Positions 8,421 to 18,160 of a stretch of DNA of 64,000 nucleotides are shown one piece after another (position 1 is the first letter of the stretch; every line of letters starts with the position of its first letter). The DNA lies in assembly GCA_913063495.1 (NCBI GenBank), contig CAJXXT010000002.1:1-64000 (forward strand). The letters run 5' to 3'. The position numbers and the translations under genes were made by a program. The DNA is from an uncultured Gammaproteobacteria bacterium (lineage in GTDB: Bacteria; Pseudomonadota; Gammaproteobacteria; Pseudomonadales; Ketobacteraceae). The notes under the pieces were generated by a model. That model worked only from the letters and a program-made list of their open reading frames with translations, ran no database searches and was not told the origin of the DNA.

Positions 8421-9035
8421 ATGAATGCTAGATACTGGATTACAATTTTGGCGGTGTTAATGCTTGCTGGGTGCGAGACCGCTCGGCTCGTGCCAGCTGA
8501 TATGGAAAGTACTGAAAACGTAACCAATGTAGAGTACAAAATCGGCGTTGGAGATACCTTAGATGTAAAGGTTTGGAAGAATGCTGAGCTGTCTGTTAGC
8601 GTACCTGTGCGACCTGATGGAAATATATCGGTACCTTTGGTCGGTGACATAAAAGCAGAAGGTGCGAGCGCTGAATCGCTGGCAGCTGGTATTACGAAAA
8701 AACTAGAAAGCTTTATTCGTTCACCTCAGGTTACAGTCATTGTTACTAACCCAACTAGTTCAACTTTTTTACGTAGGATACGTTTGACGGGCGCTGTTGC
8801 TAGCCCAACATCAATTCCTTACCAAAAAGGTATGACGGTAATGGACATTGTTCTTCTTGTGGGTGGAGTGACTCCTTTTGCAGATGGCAATGACACAAAA
8901 CTGTATAGGAAAAACGCTAGCGGAACTAAAGTGTACCCCGTTTATTTGGATGACATCCTGAAAAAAGGTGACCTTCAGTCCAATTATACTCTAATGCCGA
9001 ACGATATTATCACTGTGCCTGAGCGTCTTTTTTAG
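8421..9035 (+). CDS. XrtA-system outer-membrane polysaccharide export lipoprotein (Wza-like)
   Basis: A 204-aa lipoprotein with a signal peptide and lipobox (LAVLMLAGC, Cys about 17). It has a polysaccharide-export domain (YKIGVGDTLDVKVWKN, then VRPDGNISVPLVGDI) and an SLBB-like C-terminal part. It should form the periplasmic and outer-membrane export channel for the exopolysaccharide. ATG 8421 gives a proper signal peptide and has GGGAAAA upstream; the frame can be read from 8385, overlapping the previous gene, but that would put a charged tail before the signal sequence. The short length fits the PEP-CTERM-associated export family. Confidence 0.92.
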   Translation: MNARYWITILAVLMLAGCETARLVPADMESTENVTNVEYKIGVGDTLDVKVWKNAELSVSVPVRPDGNISVPLVGDIKAEGASAESLAAGITKKLESFIRSPQVTVIVTNPTSSTFLRRIRLTGAVASPTSIPYQKGMTVMDIVLLVGGVTPFADGNDTKLYRKNASGTKVYPVYLDDILKKGDLQSNYTLMPNDIITVPERLF

Positions 9036-9051
9036 GTTATTGGACATACGA

Positions 9052-10599
9052 ATGAATGCACCGGTAAATCAAGCTACGTTTATATTACAATTCGCTCGCA
9101 CTTTGTGGAAAGAGGTACTTATCCACAAAGGCAAGATTTTGTTTTGTTATGCCATTGTCAGTTTAATTGTTGTGTCTTTTGGATTGGTTTTCCCAAAAAA
9201 ATACGAGACATCAACAACGTTGTATGCGGATCAGCAAAATATTATTAAGCCTTTGTTGTCGGGCAAAGCGGCTATAACCAAAGTTCAAAATCAAGCAAAA
9301 GTTGTTAAGGAAGTTATTTACTCTCCTAGAATTCTTAACCAAGTTGTTGTTGATGCAAAATTGGTCAAAGGTGGTGAGTCGCCGGCTCAAATTGAAACGA
9401 TGACCAATCGGTTGCGATCAAAAATTCAGGTTAAAAATATAGGGTCAAATTTTATCCGGCTGACTTATACGGATAACTCGCCTGACGTTACTTACGATGT
9501 GTTAACTTCGGTTTCAGATCATTTTATCCGAGATACATCTGAGAGGAAACGCAAGGAGAGCAGAGAAGCTTTTCAGTTTATTGCAAGCCAGGTCAAAACC
9601 TACAAAAGTCAACTGCAAGAAGCGGAGCAAAAGCTAAAGCAATTCAAATCATCAAATGTTGATGGTACTGAGGCAGCGGCTAGAGGCCGTATATCTGAAT
9701 TGCAAGCCCTGCTAGAGGAAATGAAGCTTGATATAGCTGATGCTCAAATACGCATGAAGTCTCTTGAAAGAGAACTAAAAGCCGAAAATCAATTTATTAA
9801 TAGACGTTTTCGTTCCGAGGTGTATTTGGAACAGATTCGGAAAAAGCAAAAAATATTGGATACGTTAAAGTTAACCTATACTGACACCTACCCTGATGTT
9901 GTTTCGATCCGTTTACAAATTGAAGACCTTCAAAGAGCGCTATCTGAGTCTGAGCTTGTAGCTGATGATACCAGGAATAGCAGCAGTTCATCTACTCAAA
10001 AAGGGGCTAGCATTAATCCACTTTACGAGGAGTTACGCAGCAAATTGTCAACAGCTAAGGTTGAATTGGCAACGAGACTTCGTAGGCAGCAAGGGACAGA
10101 GAGGTTACTTAATAATGAAGAGATGCGCTTAAAACGAGTTGCAGCTCGTCAGGCGGACTTATCGGAATTAACACGAGACTACGAAGTAACTCGATCGATT
10201 TATGAAGGAATGCTGGGTAGAAAGGAAACGGCTAGACTTTCAATGACGTTAGACATAGAGGGACAGGGGGTTAAGTACAGAATCCAGCAACCTGCCGCCT
10301 ACCCGTTGACGCCCAAAGGTATACGTTTTTTCCATTTTGCACTGGCTGGACCTATAGCAGGCATTGCTGCTCCTATAGCGTTACTTATTATATTCATCCT
10401 TCTGGATCCACGTATTCGATTCGTAGACAAAATAAAATTGACGGTTCCGGTTCCAGTATTGGGCGTGGTGCCTCACATTCATACATCGTTGTCTAAAAGG
10501 ATATTTAAGTCCGACATCATCTTGTTAGGTATATTTGTGATTTTGGTTATGTCTGTTTACGTAGGCATTATTTTGGCGAGGCATAACGGTATTATATGA
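9052..10599 (+). CDS. XrtA-system polysaccharide chain-length determinant (Wzz/GumC-like co-polymerase)
   Basis: An inner-membrane protein of about 515 aa. It has one N-terminal helix (about residues 30-50), a long periplasmic coiled-coil region (about 160-390) and C-terminal hydrophobic helices near 430 and 495. A conserved ARQADLSELTRDYEVTRSIY segment precedes the second membrane region, as in GumC/Wzc-type proteins. No kinase domain is fused; a separate kinase-like gene overlaps its end by four bases. It sets chain length together with that protein. An alternative TTG start lies 12 bases upstream at 9040. Confidence 0.9.
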   Translation: MNAPVNQATFILQFARTLWKEVLIHKGKILFCYAIVSLIVVSFGLVFPKKYETSTTLYADQQNIIKPLLSGKAAITKVQNQAKVVKEVIYSPRILNQVVVDAKLVKGGESPAQIETMTNRLRSKIQVKNIGSNFIRLTYTDNSPDVTYDVLTSVSDHFIRDTSERKRKESREAFQFIASQVKTYKSQLQEAEQKLKQFKSSNVDGTEAAARGRISELQALLEEMKLDIADAQIRMKSLERELKAENQFINRRFRSEVYLEQIRKKQKILDTLKLTYTDTYPDVVSIRLQIEDLQRALSESELVADDTRNSSSSSTQKGASINPLYEELRSKLSTAKVELATRLRRQQGTERLLNNEEMRLKRVAARQADLSELTRDYEVTRSIYEGMLGRKETARLSMTLDIEGQGVKYRIQQPAAYPLTPKGIRFFHFALAGPIAGIAAPIALLIIFILLDPRIRFVDKIKLTVPVPVLGVVPHIHTSLSKRIFKSDIILLGIFVILVMSVYVGIILARHNGII

Positions 10600-11336
10600 C
10601 ATCATCAAACAACCCTTTGGATCCAAATGCACAGCAAAGTAAATCTACATTGCGTAGCGCTAGCCAGATAAAAAAGATGGCGGAGATTACTCCACTTACT
10701 CCTGCAGAACTGGAAGACCAGAAAATAGTTTTTCCTGGCATGGCAAATAGCTCGGTTCTAAACACCTTTAGGGAAATTCGTACGAAGCTTGTTCAAAAAG
10801 CAGATAAAAACAATTTTGTATTGATGATTAGCTCAATCTGTCATGAGGGGGGAGGTAGTTTCGTTGCGCTTAATATGGCTGCAGTATTTGCTCTGGATCA
10901 GACTAAGACAGCACTCTTGATTGATTGCAATTTATATAAGCCTACCGCGAATCGATTACTTGGCGTTGAGCCAGATTTTGGTCTAACTGATTATCTGGTA
11001 AATCCAGATTTGGATATCGACGATATTATATATGCATCTGGCATTGATCGTTTGCGTATTATACCGGTAGGTGGGCATATTGAAGGGGGGGCTGAGTATT
11101 TCACATCTGAAAGAATGACTAAGTTCATTCAATCAGTAAAGACTCGTTACCCAGACAGGTTTATTATCATAGATGCTCCGCCCGTTGGGTTATCAGCCGA
11201 AGGGCAGATATTGTCAGAGCTAAGTGATTATTTGGTGTTAGTCGTACCATATGGGAAAGTAACGGATCAGCAGATTATGTCCAGTGTGAACGCTGCTGGA
11301 AAAGATAAGGTTAGTGGCATTATATTTAACAATTAA
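10596..11336 (+). CDS. BY-kinase/MinD-like protein of the XrtA locus with degenerate P-loop
   Basis: A 246-aa protein that aligns by pattern with the CpsD/Wzc-type tyrosine autokinase domain found next to chain-length proteins. The Walker A position reads HEGGGSFVALNMA (residues 83-95): the invariant lysine of GEGKS is glycine (Gly87). Walker A' reads LLIDCNLYKPT (108-118) rather than LLIDADLRRP, while Walker B (IIIDAPP) is kept. The protein ends shortly after SGIIFNN and lacks the C-terminal tyrosine cluster of true autokinases. It may act as a structural partner for the co-polymerase rather than as a kinase. ATGA overlap links it to the upstream gene. Confidence 0.85.
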   Translation: MTSSNNPLDPNAQQSKSTLRSASQIKKMAEITPLTPAELEDQKIVFPGMANSSVLNTFREIRTKLVQKADKNNFVLMISSICHEGGGSFVALNMAAVFALDQTKTALLIDCNLYKPTANRLLGVEPDFGLTDYLVNPDLDIDDIIYASGIDRLRIIPVGGHIEGGAEYFTSERMTKFIQSVKTRYPDRFIIIDAPPVGLSAEGQILSELSDYLVLVVPYGKVTDQQIMSSVNAAGKDKVSGIIFNN

Positions 11337-11385
11337 ATTCTCATAGGCTATGCGTTTCTTTGCCAATGTGAAAATGGACTTTATT

Positions 11386-12684
11386 ATGCGTTATTCGCGA
11401 ACGTTACATTATATTATAGCATTGACCCTTGGTTTTAGCGCCAGCACCGCTTTTGCTGCAGAGTTTTCTGCCTCTGCTTCGCAAGGTGTGGAGTTAACAG
11501 ATAACGTACATAACACCAAGGATGATGAGGCAAATGAAGCTATTTATACCACATCTTTAGAGACAGATATTAATCACCGATCTCGCTTTGTAGATTTATC
11601 GTTAAACTACACGGTGGGGCATGTGCGGCATGATAGGCACCATTTAGATAATACAAATACGGTTGTTGGGTCGGGTAATGCGACTTGGTACATGGTGCCG
11701 AATCGCATTGAGTGGTTTGTAGCTGAGGTTGAGAATTACGGTGTCGTAGATCGGCGATTAGCAGACACTACTGATAATAAGACGCAATCGAGTACTTTTT
11801 CAACGGGCCCTAAAATATCCATTCCCTTTAACCCAGTTGATTCAGCCACATTTGACGCAACTTATACAAAATCATCAACGGATGATGATAGCGATAATGA
11901 GAGTGTCGTAAGCTCAGGTAGCGTTGGCTGGTCTCATTTATTATCCCAGACAAAGCAGTTTTCCATAGAATACTCAAAATCTAAAACAAACTTTGATGAT
12001 AATGATAAGAATACAGACTCTGGTGGGGTTTCCGGAACTCTTAATGTGGAAACAGCGTCGGGTTCATTTTCCATTGAGCTTGGACGCACTAAGTTAGAAA
12101 TGGACAGCGGCGTAAGTACAAATGTAAATACATTTGATCTGCAATACACCAAAAACTGGTTTTCCTCTGTTTTGACGGCTTCTGCTAAAAGGGAGTTAAC
12201 AGATACTGTTGTTCCTTCAATTTCGAATTCTTTTTCTGCCGCTGGAGCTGCGTTAATCGAAAATGTTGATTCTGAAGATACAGTTGTCCGAAATACACTT
12301 GATGTCGGTTTTAATAGGCCAATTTTTAATGACTTAACAATACTTGATACATCCCTTGCGTATCAGAAACAAGAGTTCCAAACCAGCAGAAATATTCAGC
12401 GCATAAAATCATTTGATATCAATATACAACATAGGCTTACTGAACATATTTCTTTAAATAGCGGGTATAACTTTCAGTGGATCAAGTTCGATTTTACCGA
12501 TACCAACCGTATTGATCGCGAACACACATTTTCGTTGGGAGGTGATTATAATATAAGCGCTGAACTTAGCGTAAGTTTGGATCTTGATGCTAACCTAAGG
12601 CAGGTTGGCAGTGATACAGGTGTTGATCATTCAAATGTGAAAAAAAATAGCCTTACCGGCTCAGTTTCTTATCAATTTTTATAA
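11386..12684 (+). CDS. XrtA-system outer-membrane beta-barrel protein (TIGR03016-type)
   Basis: A secreted protein of about 432 aa with a clear signal peptide (ALTLGFSASTAFA, cleavage before AEF). Many alternating strands rich in Ser, Thr, Asp and aromatic residues follow, and it ends in an aromatic residue pattern (SVSYQFL) typical of outer-membrane barrels. Its place after the chain-length and kinase-like genes matches the PEP-CTERM-associated outer-membrane family. I infer that it is the outer-membrane conduit for the polymer. In-frame ATGs at 11350 and 11374 are possible starts; 11386 gives the best signal peptide. Confidence 0.85.
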   Translation: MRYSRTLHYIIALTLGFSASTAFAAEFSASASQGVELTDNVHNTKDDEANEAIYTTSLETDINHRSRFVDLSLNYTVGHVRHDRHHLDNTNTVVGSGNATWYMVPNRIEWFVAEVENYGVVDRRLADTTDNKTQSSTFSTGPKISIPFNPVDSATFDATYTKSSTDDDSDNESVVSSGSVGWSHLLSQTKQFSIEYSKSKTNFDDNDKNTDSGGVSGTLNVETASGSFSIELGRTKLEMDSGVSTNVNTFDLQYTKNWFSSVLTASAKRELTDTVVPSISNSFSAAGAALIENVDSEDTVVRNTLDVGFNRPIFNDLTILDTSLAYQKQEFQTSRNIQRIKSFDINIQHRLTEHISLNSGYNFQWIKFDFTDTNRIDREHTFSLGGDYNISAELSVSLDLDANLRQVGSDTGVDHSNVKKNSLTGSVSYQFL

Positions 12685-12692
12685 ATAGACGA

Positions 12693-13820
12693 ATGCGAAA
12701 AGCAACCTTAGAAAAGTGTGATCAGCTACGATTTACTATTGAACGATCGGATGATGTCGATAGTATGCGATCACTATGGGTATCATTGGAGTTTAAGGCA
12801 AGCCCAACTTTTTTTATATCTTGGTACTGGATTTCATCTTGGCTTCGTATAATCGGGCCAGATGTTTTTGTATGCAAGGTATATTCCCATGAGTGCTTGG
12901 TTGCACTTGGTCTTTTCGTGAATACATCTTCAACAAGGCATAAAATTCTTAATGTTGAACAGCTAAGGCTGCAAAGTGTCGGCGATGAAAGTAAGGATCA
13001 GATTTGGCCTGAGTACAATAATATGCTCATAGCCAAAGGGTTTGAGAAAGAGGTGTATGAAGGTTTAATTCATTTCCTGTCTCAAAACACCGAAATATCT
13101 TGGGATGAACTTCTGATAGGCCCGATAGACAAAAAGGTTTTAACATTAATTACATCTGACCCTTGTCAGTCAGTAGAGCGATGGAGGGCACCAAGTTATG
13201 GTGTTGATCTTGCCAGCATCAGGCTTGGTGGGCAATGTTATTTGGATTCATTATCTAAAAATACCCGTTACCAAATAAGACGCGCTATTCGTAAATATGG
13301 CAAAGACCTGTCTTTAAACGTAGCCCAAAGTAAATCGCAGGCGCTGTCGTACTTTGAGAAAATTGCCCCTTTACACCTTCGGCGCTGGGAAGCCAGTAGT
13401 GGTTTTAATAACCAGTATTTCACCCGGTTCCATCAAGATTTGATAGAAAGGTGTTTTGATGAGGGGGTTATTGAACTTGTTGAGCTTAATGTAGATGGGG
13501 AGGGTATCGGGTATTTGTATAACTTTGTCTATAATAATAAGGTCTATTTTTATCTAAGTGGCATTAATCTTGACTCAGACGTTAGGCAGAAACCTGGGTT
13601 GGTTTTGCATGCTCTTTGCATTCAATATCATTTGGAACAAGGAGCTGAACTGTATGATTTCCTGGGTGGTGATGCCCGCTACAAGCAAAGCCTAGGAAAG
13701 CAGACAGGTGAGTTATTCGTAGTGTCTTTTCAGAAATCAGTAGTTAAATTACGTATTGAGCAGTTCGCTAGAGGCTTAAAGCATTACATTGAACGTAACA
13801 CGTTAGGTAATGATGTATGA
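12693..13820 (+). CDS. GNAT/FemAB-like acyltransferase
   Basis: A 375-aa soluble protein. Its second half matches the BioF2/FemAB-like GNAT pattern: LSKNTRYQIRRAIRKY near residue 190, LHLRRWEASSGF near 225, GYLYNFVYNNKVYFYLSG near 270 and YDFLGGDARYKQSL near 320. Family members transfer acyl or aminoacyl groups. In XrtA loci FemAB-like proteins are usual and may attach an amino acid or acyl group to the polymer or its precursor. It overlaps xrtA by four bases (ATGA), so the two are coupled. A second, distinct FemAB-type gene lies at 47385-48698. Confidence 0.82.
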   Translation: MRKATLEKCDQLRFTIERSDDVDSMRSLWVSLEFKASPTFFISWYWISSWLRIIGPDVFVCKVYSHECLVALGLFVNTSSTRHKILNVEQLRLQSVGDESKDQIWPEYNNMLIAKGFEKEVYEGLIHFLSQNTEISWDELLIGPIDKKVLTLITSDPCQSVERWRAPSYGVDLASIRLGGQCYLDSLSKNTRYQIRRAIRKYGKDLSLNVAQSKSQALSYFEKIAPLHLRRWEASSGFNNQYFTRFHQDLIERCFDEGVIELVELNVDGEGIGYLYNFVYNNKVYFYLSGINLDSDVRQKPGLVLHALCIQYHLEQGAELYDFLGGDARYKQSLGKQTGELFVVSFQKSVVKLRIEQFARGLKHYIERNTLGNDV

Positions 13821-15316
13821 ATGACGCTTTGAAAAAAAATACCCTTGTTACACTAAAGATGCCTATGGCATTGTGTGTTGCGTGGGTAGTTGTGTGGGGT
13901 GTGGCTTTCAGGGAAACCTTAGGTTCAGCATATTCAGTATGGATGAACTCTAATACCTATACGCATTGTATATTTGTGATACCAGTAGCTCTTTATTTCA
14001 TTTACCAAAATAGGGGGGAGATATTATCTTTACCGCCGCGACCTTTATACATCATGCTAGTACCGATGCTTCTACTTCAGGGTTTATGGCTACTGGGCTA
14101 TGCTGCTGATATAGAACTATTTAAGCACGCTGCTGTATTCGGAATGCTATCGTCCTTTATTATACTGTTTTTTGGTTGGCGCATAGCTAGGGTGATCTGG
14201 TTTTCACTTGTTTTTATCGTTTTTGCCATTCCTGTGGGTGAAGAGCTTGTACCTAGTTTTCAACTAATTACAGCTGATCTTACTGTATTTTTTTTGCAAA
14301 TGTCCGGAGTAGCCGTTTTTCGTGATGGATTGTTTATCAGTATTCCGGCGGGAATGTTTGAGGTCGCTGAAGCCTGTTCTGGTATCCGTTTCTTTGTTGC
14401 TTGTGTAGTTATGGGGGCTCTGATTGCTTACACTAGCTACACTACGGTTTGGAAGCGCATACTTTTTTTTGCTTTTTCAATGGTTTTACCAATTGTTGCC
14501 AATGGATTAAGGGCGTACGGTACGATATTAGTAGCTCACTTAGTCGATATTAAGTATGCATCAGGAGCAGATCACCTGGTTTATGGGTGGGTTTTTTTTG
14601 CATTGGTAGTCTTGATCTTAGTTGCATTCTCTCGCTTGGGCTCAGAACTTTCACAAACATATTCAGGTGATGGTTCGGTTCACCCTGAATGGCTTACCGT
14701 CAGTTGGTATCCCTCTTTAGTTATCGCGTTATTACCGTTATTTGGTTCACTGTTTATTGCCAATAACGCTGAAAAAAGTGCATCATACTTATCTTTAGAT
14801 ACGCGCAGTCAGCCTGGTAATAGTGTATATATCTCAACATATATTGATTGGATCCCTACTTTTAGCGGCCCCAAATTCGAGCATTTGGGTGTTTCAGCTG
14901 AAGGTATTGAATATTATATTGCAGGATATGATTCAAATGAGCCTGGAGCAGAGTTAATATCCGAAAAAAATCGATTATTTGATATCGGGAAATGGCGCTA
15001 TAATGGCAGCCAGTCCCTTGTTGTCGAAACTAATAAAGCGGAACCCTACCAAGTTACTCTTCTCGAGATTGGAGAGAGTGCAGGGGGGAAACGGCTGGTG
15101 TTGTACTGGTATTATTTACCTAATGTATCTACTAGCAACAGTCTTTACATAAAACTTTTCCAGGCATTCAATGTGTTGTTGGGAGAAGGTGCTGTAGGTG
15201 CTGTTATTGCTTTGTCTGTGCCAATCGATACTGATATGCAAGCTGCAAAAAACAAGTTACTTTCTTTTGCTGAATTGAACGCCGAACAGTTAGAGTCGCT
15301 AGTTCTTTTTAATTAA
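13817..15316 (+). CDS. xrtA: Exosortase A fused to EpsI domain (XrtA-EpsI)
   Basis: A 499-aa inner-membrane transpeptidase-like protein that sorts PEP-CTERM proteins. Eight or so helices fill residues 15-275 and carry the exosortase triad: Cys187 in AEACSGIRFF, Arg232 in NGLRAYGT and His253 in GADHLVYGW. A last helix near 305 leads to a periplasmic EpsI (DUF3485) domain (about 320-499). In XrtA systems the two are often fused, as here. The likely substrate in this window is the PEP-CTERM protein at 51285-52046. The ATGA overlap with the upstream gene implies co-translation. Confidence 0.95.
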   Translation: MNDALKKNTLVTLKMPMALCVAWVVVWGVAFRETLGSAYSVWMNSNTYTHCIFVIPVALYFIYQNRGEILSLPPRPLYIMLVPMLLLQGLWLLGYAADIELFKHAAVFGMLSSFIILFFGWRIARVIWFSLVFIVFAIPVGEELVPSFQLITADLTVFFLQMSGVAVFRDGLFISIPAGMFEVAEACSGIRFFVACVVMGALIAYTSYTTVWKRILFFAFSMVLPIVANGLRAYGTILVAHLVDIKYASGADHLVYGWVFFALVVLILVAFSRLGSELSQTYSGDGSVHPEWLTVSWYPSLVIALLPLFGSLFIANNAEKSASYLSLDTRSQPGNSVYISTYIDWIPTFSGPKFEHLGVSAEGIEYYIAGYDSNEPGAELISEKNRLFDIGKWRYNGSQSLVVETNKAEPYQVTLLEIGESAGGKRLVLYWYYLPNVSTSNSLYIKLFQAFNVLLGEGAVGAVIALSVPIDTDMQAAKNKLLSFAELNAEQLESLVLFN

Positions 15317-15353
15317 ATTTATGATTTTTTTCACTTAGGTTATTTTTAGTTAT

Positions 15354-16193
15354 ATGAAAAATGCAATGACGATAGATGTAGAAGACTATTTTCAAGTCTC
15401 TGCATTTGAAAATTTGGTTAACCGTGAAAGCTGGGATGCGATTAGCCCAAGAGTTGAGAAGAATACCCATATACTTCTGGATAAATTTGCGGAGCATGAC
15501 ACCAAGGCTACCTTCTTTACTCTTGGTTGGGTAGCCGATAAATTCCCCCAGTTAGTTCGCGAAATTGTTAGTCAAGGCCATGAGCTTGCAAGTCATGGCA
15601 CCCATCATCAAAGAGCCTCTGACCAAGACAGGCAAACATTTAAATCCGACGTTGGTGATGCAAAAAGGCTTTTGGAAGATATCTCTGGTGTTGAGGTTGT
15701 AGGTTATAGAGCCCCAAGCTTTTCTTTTACCAAACAAAATGAGTGGGTATATGACGTGCTTGCGGAAGAGGGGTACAAGTATAGCTCAAGCGTTTACCCT
15801 GTTGCTCATGATCATTACGGAATACCGGATGCACCGCGTTTTAAATACAGTACACCCTCAGGGGTTGTAGAAATTCCTTTGAGTACTTTGCCTCTATTCG
15901 GAAAAAACATACCAATATCTGGTGGCGGGTATTTTCGACTTTATCCATACATTGTGACTCGCTGGGCAATTTCAAAATTTACAATATCTGAGAAGCAGCC
16001 TTATATATTTTATTTGCATCCTTGGGAGATGGATCCTTCGCAGCCCAGGATGACAGAGGCTTCATTAAAAAGTCGGTTTAGGCACTACCTTAACCTAAAT
16101 AAAGTTGATAAAAGGTTGACCGGGCTATTGCAGGATTTTGAATGGTCTTCTATGGCGGATATTTATGGTTTTAACAATGAATTGAGTGATTAA
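15354..16193 (+). CDS. XrtA-system polysaccharide deacetylase (DUF3473)
   Basis: A 279-aa NodB-fold deacetylase. Motif 1 reads MTIDVEDYFQ (residues 4-13), motif 2 is GHELASHGTHHQRAS (near 76-90) with the metal-binding histidines, and YRAPSFSFT follows near 122. The tail contains the DUF3473 region (FYLHPWEMDPSQPR near 222). This is the form found in nearly every XrtA exopolysaccharide locus and probably removes acetyl groups from the polymer or lipid-linked unit. There is no signal peptide. It starts 37 bp after xrtA. Confidence 0.93.
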   Translation: MKNAMTIDVEDYFQVSAFENLVNRESWDAISPRVEKNTHILLDKFAEHDTKATFFTLGWVADKFPQLVREIVSQGHELASHGTHHQRASDQDRQTFKSDVGDAKRLLEDISGVEVVGYRAPSFSFTKQNEWVYDVLAEEGYKYSSSVYPVAHDHYGIPDAPRFKYSTPSGVVEIPLSTLPLFGKNIPISGGGYFRLYPYIVTRWAISKFTISEKQPYIFYLHPWEMDPSQPRMTEASLKSRFRHYLNLNKVDKRLTGLLQDFEWSSMADIYGFNNELSD

Positions 16194-16199
16194 TATCTT

Positions 16200-17021
16200 A
16201 TGGAATTTTCAGCAATTATTTTGACATTTAATTCAGAGCAATACATTGAGAAATGTCTGCGGTCACTAGTGTCTAGCTTTAATGCGATTGACGCGAGTTA
16301 TGAGGTTTTTGTCATTGATAATGGGTCGATGGATAAGACAAGGGCGTTTATTCGGAAAGTTACTGATGAAATGGATGCAAACATTCAACTTATCCCATTT
16401 GATTATAATACAGGGACTACATTTTCGAGAAATCAGGGGCTAAAGAGAGCCGTGGGCAAAAGGATTGTGATTTTGGATTCAGATGCCTATGTCACACCAG
16501 AGGTGATAAAAGAATTAGGCAGCTATTTGGATGAAAATATTGAATGTGGAATGGTTGTTCCAAAACTTACCTACCCAGATGGACGTTTTCAGATCAGTAC
16601 CGACCATTTTCCAACATTGTGGCACAAAATCCGCCGATTCTTCTTTTTGAAAAAAATGGAGGGAGGTGAAAGCTCTGAGGCTCTCGAACAATCGCCTGTC
16701 GATTATGCAATATCTGCATTTTGGATGTTCACTAAGAATGTGCTTGATGATATTGGTCACTTGGACGAGAAGATATTTTACTCGCCGGAAGATGTCGATT
16801 ATTGTATTCGCGTTTGGCTGTCAGGTAAGGAGATTCATTACTTGCCCCAATATTCCATGATTCACGATGCCCAAGAAATATCTCGAGCGAAAGGCATAAA
16901 AATAAATAAATTTACGATTTCTCATGCCAAAGGTCTAATTTATCTTTTTCTAAAGCATAGATACTTTTTTGGACTTAATGGTTTGTATAAACGTATAGAA
17001 AGTAAAAAGGCGGTACGTTAG
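16200..17021 (+). CDS. Glycosyltransferase family 2
   Basis: A 273-aa GT-A fold enzyme. It opens with AIILTFNSEQYIEKCLRSL, continues with VIDNGSMDKT and RNQGLKRA, and has the metal and donor site VILDSDAYVTPEV (about residues 88-100). A YSPEDVDYCIRVW acceptor segment follows near 195. It should transfer a sugar to the lipid-linked repeat at the cytoplasmic face. The start is seven bases after the deacetylase stop and the end overlaps the next gene (TAGTG), so it is tightly coupled in the operon. Linkage and sugar cannot be read from sequence. Confidence 0.92.
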   Translation: MEFSAIILTFNSEQYIEKCLRSLVSSFNAIDASYEVFVIDNGSMDKTRAFIRKVTDEMDANIQLIPFDYNTGTTFSRNQGLKRAVGKRIVILDSDAYVTPEVIKELGSYLDENIECGMVVPKLTYPDGRFQISTDHFPTLWHKIRRFFFLKKMEGGESSEALEQSPVDYAISAFWMFTKNVLDDIGHLDEKIFYSPEDVDYCIRVWLSGKEIHYLPQYSMIHDAQEISRAKGIKINKFTISHAKGLIYLFLKHRYFFGLNGLYKRIESKKAVR

Positions 17022-18160
17022 TGGACATAATATACCTACATAGGATCGCGTCAAAAGATGGTCAATATGTCCATGTTGAAGAGCTTACGAATGCGATTTT
17101 GGAACAGGGACATGATATTCGTTTTATAGCGCCCCAGTTTACTGATGATTCAGAATTCGGCTCAGATGGAGGTTTTGTCTCAAAACTTAAAGAAAAGCTT
17201 CCGCAGTTTATTTATGAGGTTCTTGAATTATCATATTCTTTACTTATAGCGCTTAAACTAGTCATTGCAATTTTACAAAAACGGCCGGATTTCATTTATG
17301 AACGGTATAACTTGTATCAGCCTGCTGGAGTTATTATCGCTAAAATATTTCGATTGCCTTTGATATTAGAAGTAAACGCTCCATTGTTCGATGAACGACA
17401 AAAGTATAGTGGAATAGCTATCCCGTGGCTGGCAAAAGCGATAGAAAACTTCACTTGGAAGCAGGCTACCAAAGTACTGCCGGTTACGCAGGTATTGGCC
17501 GACATAGTGATGGCTCGAGGTGTACCTAAAGCTCGGATTGAAGTTGTTCATAATGGTATTAATGAGCATGTTTATGAAAAATTCGATTTAAAACCAAAAA
17601 CTACGGATAACCCTGAAATAGTGGTCGGTTTTGTAGGTTTCTTAAATCCCTGGCACCGGTTGGACCTTGCCGTTGAAGCTATAGGAGAATTAAAACACCT
17701 AAATATTAGATTGCTATGTGTAGGAGACGGCAATGATAATATTAGGGAAACCCTTTTGGCTCAATCTCATGAGCTGGGTATTCCTGATAGAGTTGAATTT
17801 ACTGGCTTAAAGGCACGAGATGAAGTTTTTGATTATGTAAAACAATTTGATATTGCGCTGCAACCAGCCGTTACACCATATGCGTCACCTTTAAAATTGT
17901 TTGAGTATTTAGCTGCTGGCAGCGTTATTGTTGCACCTAATTCACCGAATATATTGGAAATTATTGATGATGACACCGCAATTGTTTTTGAAAATGAAGA
18001 TTTGCAGTCATTCAAAGAGCAACTTAAATATGCGATCAACCATTTCAACGAGCTGTTTGCGTTACGAGAACGCGCTAGGAAAATGATTCTAGATAAAGGC
18101 TTTACCTGGCAAGGGAATGCGAGGCGCGTGGTTGATATAGCTGAGCGTATAGGGGATTAA
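17021..18160 (+). CDS. Glycosyltransferase family 4
   Basis: A 379-aa GT-B fold enzyme. The N-terminal domain opens IIYLHRIASKDGQYVHVEEL. The C-terminal donor domain shows VVHNGINEHVYE, VGFVGFLNPWHRLD, LLCVGDGND and the retaining-GT4 signature YASPLKLFEYLAAGSVIVAP (about residues 286-305). The GTG start shares a base with the stop of the preceding gene. It probably adds one sugar of the repeat unit. About 157 bp without a gene follow, holding an 8-bp inverted repeat (GGCTTTGA/TCAAAGCC) of unclear meaning. Confidence 0.92.
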   Translation: MDIIYLHRIASKDGQYVHVEELTNAILEQGHDIRFIAPQFTDDSEFGSDGGFVSKLKEKLPQFIYEVLELSYSLLIALKLVIAILQKRPDFIYERYNLYQPAGVIIAKIFRLPLILEVNAPLFDERQKYSGIAIPWLAKAIENFTWKQATKVLPVTQVLADIVMARGVPKARIEVVHNGINEHVYEKFDLKPKTTDNPEIVVGFVGFLNPWHRLDLAVEAIGELKHLNIRLLCVGDGNDNIRETLLAQSHELGIPDRVEFTGLKARDEVFDYVKQFDIALQPAVTPYASPLKLFEYLAAGSVIVAPNSPNILEIIDDDTAIVFENEDLQSFKEQLKYAINHFNELFALRERARKMILDKGFTWQGNARRVVDIAERIGD

